DNA of 8,885 bases, from assembly GCA_945863085.1 (NCBI GenBank), contig CAMBCD010000092.1, forward strand, positions 1 through 8,885, read 5' to 3'. A program made the position numbers and the translations under genes. Below are positions 1-5,639 of the stretch, piece after piece. Within the stretch, counting starts at the first letter, position 1. Each line of letters begins with the position of its first letter. The notes below the pieces were generated by a model. The model was not told the DNA's origin. It saw nothing but the letters and a program-made list of their open reading frames with translations, and made no database searches. Source of the DNA: Bordetella parapertussis. Its GTDB lineage: Bacteria; Pseudomonadota; Gammaproteobacteria; Burkholderiales; SG8-41.

Positions 1-1
1 T

Positions 2-724
2 GACCCGGAGGTGATGGCAAAAAAAGCGGCGTCACTGACCGCAGCGGGTTACCGCACGGTGAAAGTAAAGGTCGGTACGCCCAATGTGGCGCTGGACCTG
101 GCGCGGGTACGTGCGGTGAGAAAAGCGGTGGGTGACGAGGTGGCGATTCGCCTCGACGCCAATGCCGGCTGGACCTACACGGAGGCGCTGACCTTCATCC
201 GCGGACTGGGCGACCTGGGCATTGAATACGTCGAGCAGCCGGTGGCCGCCGAGCACCTGGAGGCAAGCGTCAAGCTGACGCGCCTGGGAATCGTGCCGAT
301 TCTGGCCGACGAGAGCGTGCATACGCCTGATGATGCCTATCGCGTGATTGCGGCAGGCGCCTTCGATGCGGTCAAAATCAAGATCAGCAAGGTCGGGGGT
401 TACATCCAGGCGCGCAAGATCATCGATATCTGCGAGGGCGCCGGAATCAAACTGGTGATAGGCCAGGGCATGTGCTCCAGCCTTGAGGCCGCGGCGGAAG
501 TCCACCTTGCCTGCGCTTATCCGCACGTATGTCCCGTGGCCGAGATGGTCGGGCCGGAAAAGCTGAAAGGCGATCTCGTCGAGCCCGGCTTTGACATGAG
601 TAGCGGGCATCTTGAGCTGCCTGAAGGGCCGGGCCTGGGTGTCGTCCTTTCCGAGGCTGCGCTCAAGCGGTATGCCGAGGAACATGTGCCGGAAGGCAGG
701 ATGCGGGCCGCCGCCAACGCCTGA
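2..724 (+). CDS. Enolase-superfamily enzyme, muconate-lactonizing/mandelate racemase type (5' truncated)
   Basis: The reading frame is open to the first base, so the true start lies upstream; internal GTG/ATG codons at 11 and 14 fall inside a conserved segment and are not credible starts. The visible 240 residues cover the TIM-barrel domain; the N-terminal capping domain (roughly 130 residues in this family) is missing. Counting from the first codon, the catalytic pattern of the MLE subgroup is visible: KxK at K21/K23 (VKVKVG), metal ligands D52 (RLDAN), E78 (YVEQP) and D103 (LADES), and the second catalytic lysine K127 (VKIKISKVGG). Known members abstract a proton alpha to a carboxylate with Mg2+ and carry out cycloisomerization, epimerization or dehydration. 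The specific reaction cannot be told from this part. The next gene on the same strand begins 143 nt after the stop, so cotranscription with the binding proteins is possible but not shown. Confidence 0.9.
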   Translation, partial: DPEVMAKKAASLTAAGYRTVKVKVGTPNVALDLARVRAVRKAVGDEVAIRLDANAGWTYTEALTFIRGLGDLGIEYVEQPVAAEHLEASVKLTRLGIVPILADESVHTPDDAYRVIAAGAFDAVKIKISKVGGYIQARKIIDICEGAGIKLVIGQGMCSSLEAAAEVHLACAYPHVCPVAEMVGPEKLKGDLVEPGFDMSSGHLELPEGPGLGVVLSEAALKRYAEEHVPEGRMRAAANA

Positions 725-853
725 CCTGCGCCGATCGGCCGGATACACTCAACATTTACGACGAAGGTCATGGCACCATAAAAATCAGGGCCAGTTAATA
801 AGAAAAACAGCCGTCTCCACATCGGGGAACAAGGCTTGTTTGCAGGTAACGCC

Positions 854-860
854 AGGAGGA
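854..860 (+). promoter_or_regulatory. Strong ribosome binding site for the first Bug gene
   Basis: AGGAGGA lies 7 nt before the ATG at 868. It is a near-perfect Shine-Dalgarno and fixes this start. Confidence 0.8.
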
Positions 861-867
861 GCAGAGT

Positions 868-1842
868 ATGTTCAGTCGCACTGCTTTTGCGATGGTAGTG
901 GTGATCGCGGCCGGTGTTCCGGCCGGTGATGCCGTTGCTGCGGGGTATCCCGAGCGCCCGATCAGGATGATCGCGTTGAATCCGCCGGGTGGAGTCAGCG
1001 ACACCAGCGCGCGGATCGTGGGCGAAAAACTGGCGGAACGCTGGGGGCAGCCGGTCGTAGTCGACAACCGCGTTGGTGCGAGCGGCATCATCGGTACCGA
1101 CATAGTCGCGAAATCCGAACCCGACGGTTATACGCTGCTGCTCGGTTTTGTGGGCAACCTGTCCATAAATCCGGGACTCTTCCGCAAACTGCCCTATGAC
1201 TCGCAAAAAAACTTCGCGCCGGTATCGCTGGTTGCCCGGTCGCCCATGGTCATCGCAGTCAACCCCGCGTTGCAGGCCGGATCGGTAGCCGATCTGGTCA
1301 GGCTCGCGAAGGCGAGCCCCGGAAAAATCGCCTATTCATCCGCCGGGAACGGCAACGGCAATCATCTTGCCACCGAGCTTTTCAGCGACATGGCAGGTAT
1401 CCGCATGCTGCATGTGCCTTTCAAGGGCGGGCCTCCGGGACTGGCGGCGGTCATGCGCGGTGATACGCAGCTGATGTTTGGCAACGCCGTATTCACGGCG
1501 CCGCAGGTGAAGGCGGGCAGGGTGCGCGCAATCGCGGTAACTACCGAAAAGCCTATGCCGATACTGCCCGGCATTCCGACGGTTGCCGGCTCGGGGTATC
1601 CCGATTTTGTGGTGACGACCTGGTTCGGTGTGCTGGCGCCGGCCGGGACGCCATCCGCGATTGTCGGAAAACTCAATGCGGAAATTAACCGGATTCTGAA
1701 TGACCCGGGAGTCCAGCGCCGGTTTGATGCCGCAGGACTGATTGCCTCGCCATCGAGCAGTAATGATTTTGCAAATCTGATCAAGAGCGAGACCTTGCGT
1801 TGGGGCAAGGTCATTCGGGACGCAGGCGTGCGGGTCGATTAG
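868..1842 (+). CDS. Bug-family (tripartite tricarboxylate transporter) periplasmic solute-binding protein
   Basis: Complete 324-residue protein of usual Bug-family length. An N-terminal signal peptide (charged MFSR, hydrophobic core to about residue 20, AVA-type cleavage near 24) predicts export to the periplasm. After it come family hallmarks: YPERPIRMI, the PGG-x-SD ligand loop, VVVDNRVGASGIIGTDIVAKSEPDGYTLL, the central PGKIAYSSAGNGNGNHL block and VPFKGGPPGLAAVMRGD. Bug proteins bind carboxylates or other small organic acids and feed TctAB-type permeases or act as sensors. No TctA or TctB gene is in the window, so the protein is an orphan here, which is common in Burkholderiales. The ATG is supported by an AGGAGGA Shine-Dalgarno at 854-860 with 7-nt spacing. 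A second Bug gene follows 44 nt after the stop. The ligand cannot be predicted. Confidence 0.95.
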   Translation: MFSRTAFAMVVVIAAGVPAGDAVAAGYPERPIRMIALNPPGGVSDTSARIVGEKLAERWGQPVVVDNRVGASGIIGTDIVAKSEPDGYTLLLGFVGNLSINPGLFRKLPYDSQKNFAPVSLVARSPMVIAVNPALQAGSVADLVRLAKASPGKIAYSSAGNGNGNHLATELFSDMAGIRMLHVPFKGGPPGLAAVMRGDTQLMFGNAVFTAPQVKAGRVRAIAVTTEKPMPILPGIPTVAGSGYPDFVVTTWFGVLAPAGTPSAIVGKLNAEINRILNDPGVQRRFDAAGLIASPSSSNDFANLIKSETLRWGKVIRDAGVRVD

Positions 1843-1886
1843 TCGCCGCCTTGCATCCAACAAGTCGTGCGGAAGAGGGCGGTCCC

Positions 1887-2870
1887 ATGGAAAGTTGCCT
1901 GAGGTGTTGCAGATATTACGTGCTGATGCTGGGACTGATGGCATTGGGTGTGCCGGTCTGCGCCCAGCCTTGGGAACCGTCGCGTCCGGTAGCCCTCATT
2001 GCAGGCTCCGCTGCAGGCGGAGGCATAGATCTCACGGCGCGCCTGATGCAGCGCATCTGGGAGCGCCAGCGTGTCGTGAGCCCGCCGGTCATCGTGATCA
2101 ACAAGCCGGGGGCGGGCAATTCCGTGGCTTGGCAGTATCTCAACGAACGCAGCAACGACGGCCACGCCATTGCGATCGGAACGGCGAACCTGGTTTCCAA
2201 CCCGGTGATGAACAAGACGCTCTTGGGGCATCGCGACCTGCACCCCCTGGCATTGTTGTTCGACGACTATTTCATCTTCATGGTGAGGGCCGATGCGCCG
2301 GAGATGACCATAACAAACATCAGGGAGCGCCTGCGCAAGGATCCGGGGGCGCTGGCTTTCGGCTTCGGCCCCGGTGTCGGTGCCGGAACGCATATTGCCG
2401 CCGCGATGGCCGCCAAGGCCATGGGCGGCGATGTCAGCAAAGGCCGTTTTGTTCCGTATCGCAACGCGGGCGAGGCGGTGGCGGGCATGCTCAGCGGCCA
2501 GATCGACATCGTGAGCGGTACGGCAGTCACCGCGATTCCTTTTCTGGGCAGCGGGAGGGTGCGCGCTTTGTGTGTCATTGCGCCCCGGCGCCTTGGCGGC
2601 CGCCTGGCCCAGGTGGCCACGATCAAGGAATACGGCGTCGAGGTCGACTTCGTGAACTGGCGCGGTGTCGTGGGGCCCAGAGGCATGGCCAAGCATCACG
2701 TGGCTTACTGGACACGCGCCCTGGAGGAACTGAACCGCAGCTCGGAGTGGCAAAAGGAGATTGAACGGAACTTCTGGAGTTCCAATCTGAAAACCGGCGC
2801 CGAGTTCGGACGTTTCCTGCGCGATCAGGAAGTGCTGTTTAACCGGATCTGGTCCGAAATCGGTTTGTGA
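1887..2870 (+). CDS. Second, divergent Bug-family periplasmic solute-binding protein
   Basis: I choose the ATG at 1887, giving 327 residues. The frame is open further upstream (to about 1800), but that part overlaps the preceding gene and would put extra residues before the signal peptide. A GGAAGAGGG-rich stretch at 1871-1879 is a modest ribosome binding site; an ATG at 1926 is a less likely alternative. The N terminus MESCLRCCRYY plus a hydrophobic run ending in VCA-QPW looks like a signal-peptidase I signal with three unusual cysteines. Mature features match Bug proteins: PSRPVALIAGSAAGGGIDLTARLM and VIVINKPGAGNSVAWQYL. The normal DGYTL motif is replaced by DGHAIAIG and the centre is diverged, so it probably binds a different ligand from its neighbour. 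It lies 44 nt after the first Bug gene, probably in the same operon. No permease genes accompany it. Confidence 0.9.
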   Translation: MESCLRCCRYYVLMLGLMALGVPVCAQPWEPSRPVALIAGSAAGGGIDLTARLMQRIWERQRVVSPPVIVINKPGAGNSVAWQYLNERSNDGHAIAIGTANLVSNPVMNKTLLGHRDLHPLALLFDDYFIFMVRADAPEMTITNIRERLRKDPGALAFGFGPGVGAGTHIAAAMAAKAMGGDVSKGRFVPYRNAGEAVAGMLSGQIDIVSGTAVTAIPFLGSGRVRALCVIAPRRLGGRLAQVATIKEYGVEVDFVNWRGVVGPRGMAKHHVAYWTRALEELNRSSEWQKEIERNFWSSNLKTGAEFGRFLRDQEVLFNRIWSEIGL

Positions 2871-2944
2871 TGATGTTCGGGCATCGGTCGCGGAGGATAT
2901 CAGCGGCAGTCCGGCCGTGAGCAACGGTTCAGGACAGGGGTATT

Positions 2945-3823
2945 TCAGTTGAAGCCGTAGAGCTTTTTCGGGTTGTCCACCAGGATTTTTTTGCGCAGCG
3001 CCGCGTCCGGCGTCCAGGCATTGAACAGGTCCAGCAAGTGCCCGTCCTCGGGCATGTCCTTGTCCAGCCGCGGGTGCGGCCAGTCGGTGCCCCAGATCAC
3101 CTGGTCGGGATTGGCTTTGACCAGTGCCTCGTGGATGGCCTGCGCGTCGTCATAGTCCGGGTATTTTTCCGAGATGCGGTAGGCGCCCGACACTTTCACC
3201 CAGATGCGGCCTGACGACAGGTGTTTGCACATTGCCTGCACGCCGGGCTGGTTCACGCCGAGTTTGGCGTCGATATTGCCCATGTGATCAAGCACGACCG
3301 GCAGCTTCCAGTCCTTGAAGTACGGCATCACCTTGTCGAGCTCGTTGGCGTCCATCATGAACTGTGCGTTGAGACCGAGGTCGGCCATGATCGGCGAGAG
3401 TTTCTCGAACGATGTCATGCCCAGCGGGCTGAAACCCACGCCATGCGGCACATGGTGAAAGCGCAGCGACTTCACGCCAATGTCGGCCATGCGTTTGATT
3501 TCGTCTCGCGTGGTGTCGGGCTTGACGATGGCGGTGCCGCGCAGCCGTTTTGGTTCGCGTTCCAACGCATCGAGCAAGACACTGTTGTCGGTGGCATAGG
3601 GATGCGCCTGCACGGCGACGCCGTAGCTCATGCCCAGCTTGTCGAGCATCTTCAGCAGTTTTTCCAGCGGCGCATCGGGCGGGGTGTAGGAACGCTCGGG
3701 TGCGAAGGGGAATTTGTCCGACGGCCCGAAAATATGGAAATGGCTGTCGCAGCCGCCTTTGGGCGTGGGGATTTTCGGCGCGCGGGTGTCCGCGACGGGC
3801 GGCATGCAGGGGAGAATATCCAT
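2945..3823 (-). CDS. LigI-like amidohydrolase (amidohydrolase_2, 2-pyrone-4,6-dicarboxylate lactonase type)
   Basis: A 292-residue TIM-barrel amidohydrolase of the COG3618 type. Counting from the chosen start, the active-site series is H28-x-H30 (CDSHFHIFGP), R121 (SLRFHHVPHG), H180 (VVLDHMGNID), R216 (GAYRIS) and D247 (WGTDWPHP). From memory of the family, this spacing is close to that of LigI, which hydrolyses the lactone 2-pyrone-4,6-dicarboxylate in the protocatechuate 4,5-cleavage (lignin) pathway. Other COG3618 members hydrolyse sugar or organic-acid lactones, so the substrate is open. No signal peptide: cytoplasmic. I prefer the ATG at 3823 because AGGA precedes it by 6 nt; a longer open frame reaches 3898, but its extra 25 residues would be encoded across the promoter and palindromes and do not resemble the family. 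It diverges from the CE4-like gene and converges with the Bug operon (74 nt between stops). Confidence 0.9.
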   Translation of the reverse strand: MDILPCMPPVADTRAPKIPTPKGGCDSHFHIFGPSDKFPFAPERSYTPPDAPLEKLLKMLDKLGMSYGVAVQAHPYATDNSVLLDALEREPKRLRGTAIVKPDTTRDEIKRMADIGVKSLRFHHVPHGVGFSPLGMTSFEKLSPIMADLGLNAQFMMDANELDKVMPYFKDWKLPVVLDHMGNIDAKLGVNQPGVQAMCKHLSSGRIWVKVSGAYRISEKYPDYDDAQAIHEALVKANPDQVIWGTDWPHPRLDKDMPEDGHLLDLFNAWTPDAALRKKILVDNPKKLYGFN

Positions 3824-3854
3824 GGAAGGTCCTGGTGCGGTGGAATGATCCGCG

Positions 3855-3883
3855 ATGGTAGTGCATCGTTGTGCACGGCTCAA
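3855..3883 (-). promoter_or_regulatory. Candidate sigma70-type promoter for the LigI-like gene
   Basis: On the minus strand, TTGAGC (3878-3883, 4 of 6 matches to the -35 consensus) is followed after exactly 17 nt by TACCAT (3855-3860, 4 of 6 matches to the -10). The expected transcript start is near 3848, giving a leader of about 25 nt that contains the AGGA ribosome binding site. The spacer is almost filled by a perfect inverted repeat, as expected for a repressible promoter. Confidence 0.5.
3861..3876. promoter_or_regulatory. Inverted repeat GTGCA-N6-TGCAC, candidate operator
   Basis: Perfect 5-bp arms (3861-3865 and 3872-3876) flank a 6-nt spacer. The dyad sits between the -35 and -10 of the minus-strand promoter candidate, where a bound dimeric regulator would block RNA polymerase. 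The regulator family is not identified, and no regulator gene lies in the window. Confidence 0.45.
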
Positions 3884-3890
3884 TGCGGGG

Positions 3891-3903
3891 TCCGGCATCC
3901 GGA
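3891..3903. promoter_or_regulatory. Inverted repeat TCCGG-CAT-CCGGA upstream of the CE4-like gene
   Basis: Perfect 5-bp arms around a 3-nt spacer. The centre (3897) is about 42 bp upstream of the start predicted from the TATAAT at 3927, and it covers the place where a recognisable -35 box is missing. That position is typical of an activator contacting polymerase at a promoter with a poor -35. GC-rich palindromes arise by chance more easily, so confidence is limited. Confidence 0.35.
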
Positions 3904-3926
3904 CGACGCGGCGGCGGATGCACCGT

Positions 3927-3932
3927 TATAAT
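3927..3932 (+). promoter_or_regulatory. -10 box (TATAAT) of the CE4-like gene promoter
   Basis: A perfect TATAAT in otherwise GC-rich sequence, 37 nt before the start codon. No good -35 hexamer lies 16-18 nt upstream, which suggests activator dependence. The predicted start (about 3939) falls inside the palindrome at 3934-3948. Confidence 0.55.
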
Positions 3933-3933
3933 T

Positions 3934-3948
3934 TGGTGACCATCACCA
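3934..3948. promoter_or_regulatory. Perfect inverted repeat TGGTGA-CCA-TCACCA over the predicted transcript start
   Basis: Two 6-bp arms (3934-3939 and 3943-3948) with a 3-nt centre begin 1 nt after the TATAAT box. A dyad overlapping +1 is a classic repressor position. The TGGT...ACCA ends recall GntR-type operators, but the internal spacing differs from the FadR-subfamily pattern, so no family is assigned. It could also form a small hairpin at the mRNA 5' end. Confidence 0.5.
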
Positions 3949-3969
3949 GAACTAACCGCTGAGGACACC

Positions 3970-4866
3970 ATGATCCCGTCAAAACGCCTGCCCTATGTGC
4001 CCATCATCGACCGTCCGCCGCTGAAACTGCCGGGCGGGGCGCGCATGGTGATCTGGCCGGTGGTCAATGTCGAGGTCTGGGACATCAAGCGGCCGATGCC
4101 GCGGCAGGTGCTGCCACCGCCGACACACATCACGCGTCTGCCGGATTTTGCGCACTGGGCCTGGCATGAGTACGGCATGCGCGTCGGGTACTGGCGCATC
4201 AAGGAATTCCTCGACGACCTCGGTATCAAGGCCTCGCTGTTCACCAACGGCCGGGTGTGCACGGACTACACCCGCGTCGCCGAGTCGGCGCTGGAGTCGG
4301 GCTGGGAGTTTGTCGGCCATTCCTGGGACCAGCAGCCCACCCATGTTGAAAAGGACCAGCGCGCGATGATCCGGCGCACGGTGAAAGAGATCAAATCCTT
4401 CACCGGCAAGGCGCCCATCGGCTGGCTGGCGCCGGGGCTGACCGAAACGCTGTATACGCCGGACTACCTCGCCGAGTCCGGCATCAAATACATCGCCGAC
4501 TGGGTGGTCGATGACGAACCCTGCGAACTGCAGACGGCACACGGCAAGGTGTTGTCGATGCCCTATTCGCTGGAGCTGAACGACATAGCGATGATGATGG
4601 TGCAGCACCATGCCGCCGCCGAGTTCGAATCACGCTGCATGGACCAGTTCGAGCGTTTGTACGAAGAATCCAAAACCCGCGCCAAGATCATGGCGATCGC
4701 GGTGCATCCCTATATTTCAGGCGTGCCGCACCGGATCAAGTATTTCGAACGGGTGTTCCAGAAACTGCGGAAGCAGAAGGGCGTGGTGTTCTGGACGGGG
4801 GAGCAGATCCATGACTGGTACCGGAGGACGCAAACGGCTGGGCCGAAGGCGGGCGGTAAGCGATAG
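3970..4866 (+). CDS. Polysaccharide deacetylase-fold (CE4/PuuE-like) hydrolase
   Basis: A 298-residue protein with a NodB-homology barrel and no signal peptide, so probably cytoplasmic. Family landmarks are the first strand ARMVIWPVVNVEVWD (24-38), KASLFTNGRVC (87-97), GHSWDQQPTH (116-125), the GKAPIGWLAPGLTET region, DDEPCEL, and the C-terminal AVHPYISGVPHRIKYFERVF segment. The classic motif 1 of metal-dependent deacetylases (TFDDG) is replaced by VNVEVW, as in PuuE-type allantoinases and related amidases, which act on small amides or cyclic ureides rather than on polysaccharide. H117 and H125 remain as possible catalytic or metal residues. The start is supported by GAGGA at 3961-3965, 4 nt before the ATG. 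It is divergently paired with the LigI-like amidohydrolase, so the two may act on successive steps and share regulation. The substrate is unknown. Confidence 0.88.
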   Translation: MIPSKRLPYVPIIDRPPLKLPGGARMVIWPVVNVEVWDIKRPMPRQVLPPPTHITRLPDFAHWAWHEYGMRVGYWRIKEFLDDLGIKASLFTNGRVCTDYTRVAESALESGWEFVGHSWDQQPTHVEKDQRAMIRRTVKEIKSFTGKAPIGWLAPGLTETLYTPDYLAESGIKYIADWVVDDEPCELQTAHGKVLSMPYSLELNDIAMMMVQHHAAAEFESRCMDQFERLYEESKTRAKIMAIAVHPYISGVPHRIKYFERVFQKLRKQKGVVFWTGEQIHDWYRRTQTAGPKAGGKR

Positions 4867-4926
4867 TAAAAAATAAATAAAATCAATAATTTACAGTTAG
4901 AGTCATCAATAATTATCTAATTAAAT
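4863..4926. other. Very AT-rich intergenic stretch with a 10-bp direct repeat
   Basis: Only 9 of these 64 bases are G or C, in sharp contrast to the flanking genes. ATCAATAATT occurs twice (4882-4891 and 4905-4914), 23 nt apart start to start. No Rho-independent terminator with a clear stem and T-run is seen. It marks the left edge of the accessory island and may be foreign DNA. No gene is visible between 4867 and 5111. Confidence 0.6.
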
Positions 4927-4974
4927 CCGCAGCCGATACCAGCCACACGTAAGAGCGCCTTTTGGCGATCAGAC

Positions 4975-5038
4975 GCCGAACAGCAGCTTTCAGGGCAATG
5001 TGCCGCAAGCGGCGCGCGCCTGAAGCCGGACGTTAGGC
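4975..5038 (+). mobile_element. attC-like integron recombination site (59-base-element architecture)
   Basis: The element has all parts of an attC in order: GCCGAAC (4975-4981, R''-like, one mismatch to RYYYAAC), a 5-nt unpaired spacer, CTTTCAGG (4987-4994, L''), a terminal hairpin GTGCCGC-AA-GCGGCGC (5000-5015), CCTGAAG (5019-5025, L'), a 6-nt unpaired spacer, and GTTAGGC (5032-5038), which fits the GTTRRRY core exactly. Outer arms pair at 6 of 7 positions. L''/L' pair over 7 bp with one bulged T, equivalent to the extrahelical base that sets strand choice by IntI. The 64-nt length is typical. It points in the same direction as brnTA, which starts 73 nt after the core. No integrase gene or second full attC is visible, so it would be an isolated or CALIN-type site. 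Identification is from pattern only. Confidence 0.65.
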
Positions 5039-5076
5039 TGCACGGTACTTAATAAAAGCAGCCGATTTCACGGGCC

Positions 5077-5105
5077 TTGCATTTATGTATATACGTATAT
5101 ACAAT
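5077..5105 (+). promoter_or_regulatory. brnTA promoter
   Basis: TTGCAT (5077-5082) and TACAAT (5100-5105, 5 of 6 matches to the -10) are separated by exactly 17 nt. The predicted transcript start is at or next to the brnT ATG (5112), so the mRNA would be leaderless or nearly so. The promoter lies between the attC-like core and the gene, so the module carries its own promoter. Confidence 0.6.
5086..5103. promoter_or_regulatory. 18-bp perfect palindrome in the brnTA promoter, likely BrnA operator
   Basis: TGTATATACGTATATACA is identical to its reverse complement. It fills most of the -35/-10 spacer and overlaps the -10. BrnTA systems are known to be autoregulated by the ribbon-helix-helix antitoxin BrnA; this position makes the palindrome the obvious site. 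That BrnA binds here is inferred. Confidence 0.7.
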
Positions 5106-5111
5106 AATTAA

Positions 5112-5381
5112 ATGGACAAGGATCCGAAGAAAGAGCGACGAAACATTGCTGTGCGCGGCCTTTCACTGGATCTTGCCGAACAACTCGACTGGGCGACAGC
5201 CCTGATTTGGGAAGACAGGCGCAAAGATTATGGAGAACGTCGTTACTGCGTGCTTGGCTTCATTGAAGATCGGCTGCATAGCGTTGTATTCACGCCACGC
5301 AATGGCAAGCCCCGGGTGATCAGTCTGCGTAAGGCCAACAAGCGCGAGGTGAATCGATATGAAAAAGCCAGCCAAATCTAA
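5112..5381 (+). CDS. brnT: BrnT-family toxin (RelE-like ribonuclease)
   Basis: An 89-residue protein matching BrnT across its length: DPKKERRNIAVRGLSL (4-19), WEDRRKDYGERRYCVLGF (33-50), SVVFTPR (57-63) and VISLRKANKREVNRYEK (69-85). BrnT toxins have a RelE-like fold and inhibit translation by cutting RNA. The start is forced, because TAA directly precedes the ATG in frame. No Shine-Dalgarno is present, which fits a leaderless transcript from the promoter at 5077-5105. Compared with the usual BrnT N terminus (a short strand with Phe-x-Trp-Asp), the first few residues are missing and the usual Lys-His-Gly is Val-Arg-Gly, so whether it is fully toxic is open. It overlaps brnA by 23 nt, in the standard toxin-first order. 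Confidence 0.88.
   Translation: MDKDPKKERRNIAVRGLSLDLAEQLDWATALIWEDRRKDYGERRYCVLGFIEDRLHSVVFTPRNGKPRVISLRKANKREVNRYEKASQI
5346..5352 (+). promoter_or_regulatory. Ribosome binding site for brnA, inside brnT
   Basis: GAGGTGA ends 6 nt before the brnA ATG at 5359. The antitoxin therefore has a good Shine-Dalgarno while the toxin has none, which would favour antitoxin synthesis. Confidence 0.65.
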
Positions 5382-5634
5382 AAAAGTCCTCCGGAAGAAT
5401 CCGGAATGGACGGACGCAATGATTGCGGAGGCGCGTCCGGCCAAAGAGGTGTTGCCCAAGTTGTTTGGCGCCCGAACTGCAGCAGCCATGCTCAAGCCAC
5501 GGGGCCGTCCGAAGTCGGCGGATTCAAAGGTGGCGATCAGCCTTCGCTTGCGACCGGAAACATTGGCGCGCTGGAAAGCCACCGGGCCAGGATGGCAAAC
5601 ACGGATGGCTGAAGTTTTGCGAGAGGCTGTTTAA
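5359..5634 (+). CDS. brnA: BrnA-family antitoxin (ribbon-helix-helix DNA-binding protein)
   Basis: A 91-residue protein with the BrnA signature: EWTDAMIAEARPAKEVLP (16-33), a linker GRPKSADSK, then the C-terminal ribbon-helix-helix segment VAISLRLRPETLARWKATG followed by PGWQTRMAEVLREAV. BrnA binds and neutralises BrnT and represses the shared promoter, alone or as a complex. The start is supported by GAGGTGA at 5346-5352; the 23-nt overlap with brnT indicates translational coupling. The Lys-rich N terminus (KKPAKSKKVLRK) is more basic than I expect for the family. The conserved C-terminal motif looks intact, so the antitoxin should be functional. Confidence 0.93.
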   Translation: MKKPAKSKKVLRKNPEWTDAMIAEARPAKEVLPKLFGARTAAAMLKPRGRPKSADSKVAISLRLRPETLARWKATGPGWQTRMAEVLREAV

Positions 5635-5639
5635 ACGAG

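Noticed and set aside
725..867. Small gene or regulatory RNA before the first Bug gene
   Set aside because: No convincing short ORF with a ribosome binding site, conserved motif or strong stem was seen apart from the Shine-Dalgarno itself.
1839..2924. Minus-strand open frame of 361 codons across the second Bug gene
   Set aside because: It is antisense to a well-supported Bug protein and its translation has no recognisable domain.
2871..2944. Terminator between the convergent Bug and LigI-like genes
   Set aside because: Only weak 4-bp stems without T-runs are present.
3824..3898. Longer N terminus of the LigI-like protein
   Set aside because: The extra 25 residues overlap the promoter and palindrome, and the ATG at 3823 has an AGGA ribosome binding site at good spacing.
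3221..3931. Long plus-strand open frame (236 codons) opposite the LigI-like gene
   Set aside because: It lies antisense to a clear amidohydrolase, its composition (His/Arg/Val-rich) is typical of a shadow frame in GC-rich DNA, and no family motif is visible.
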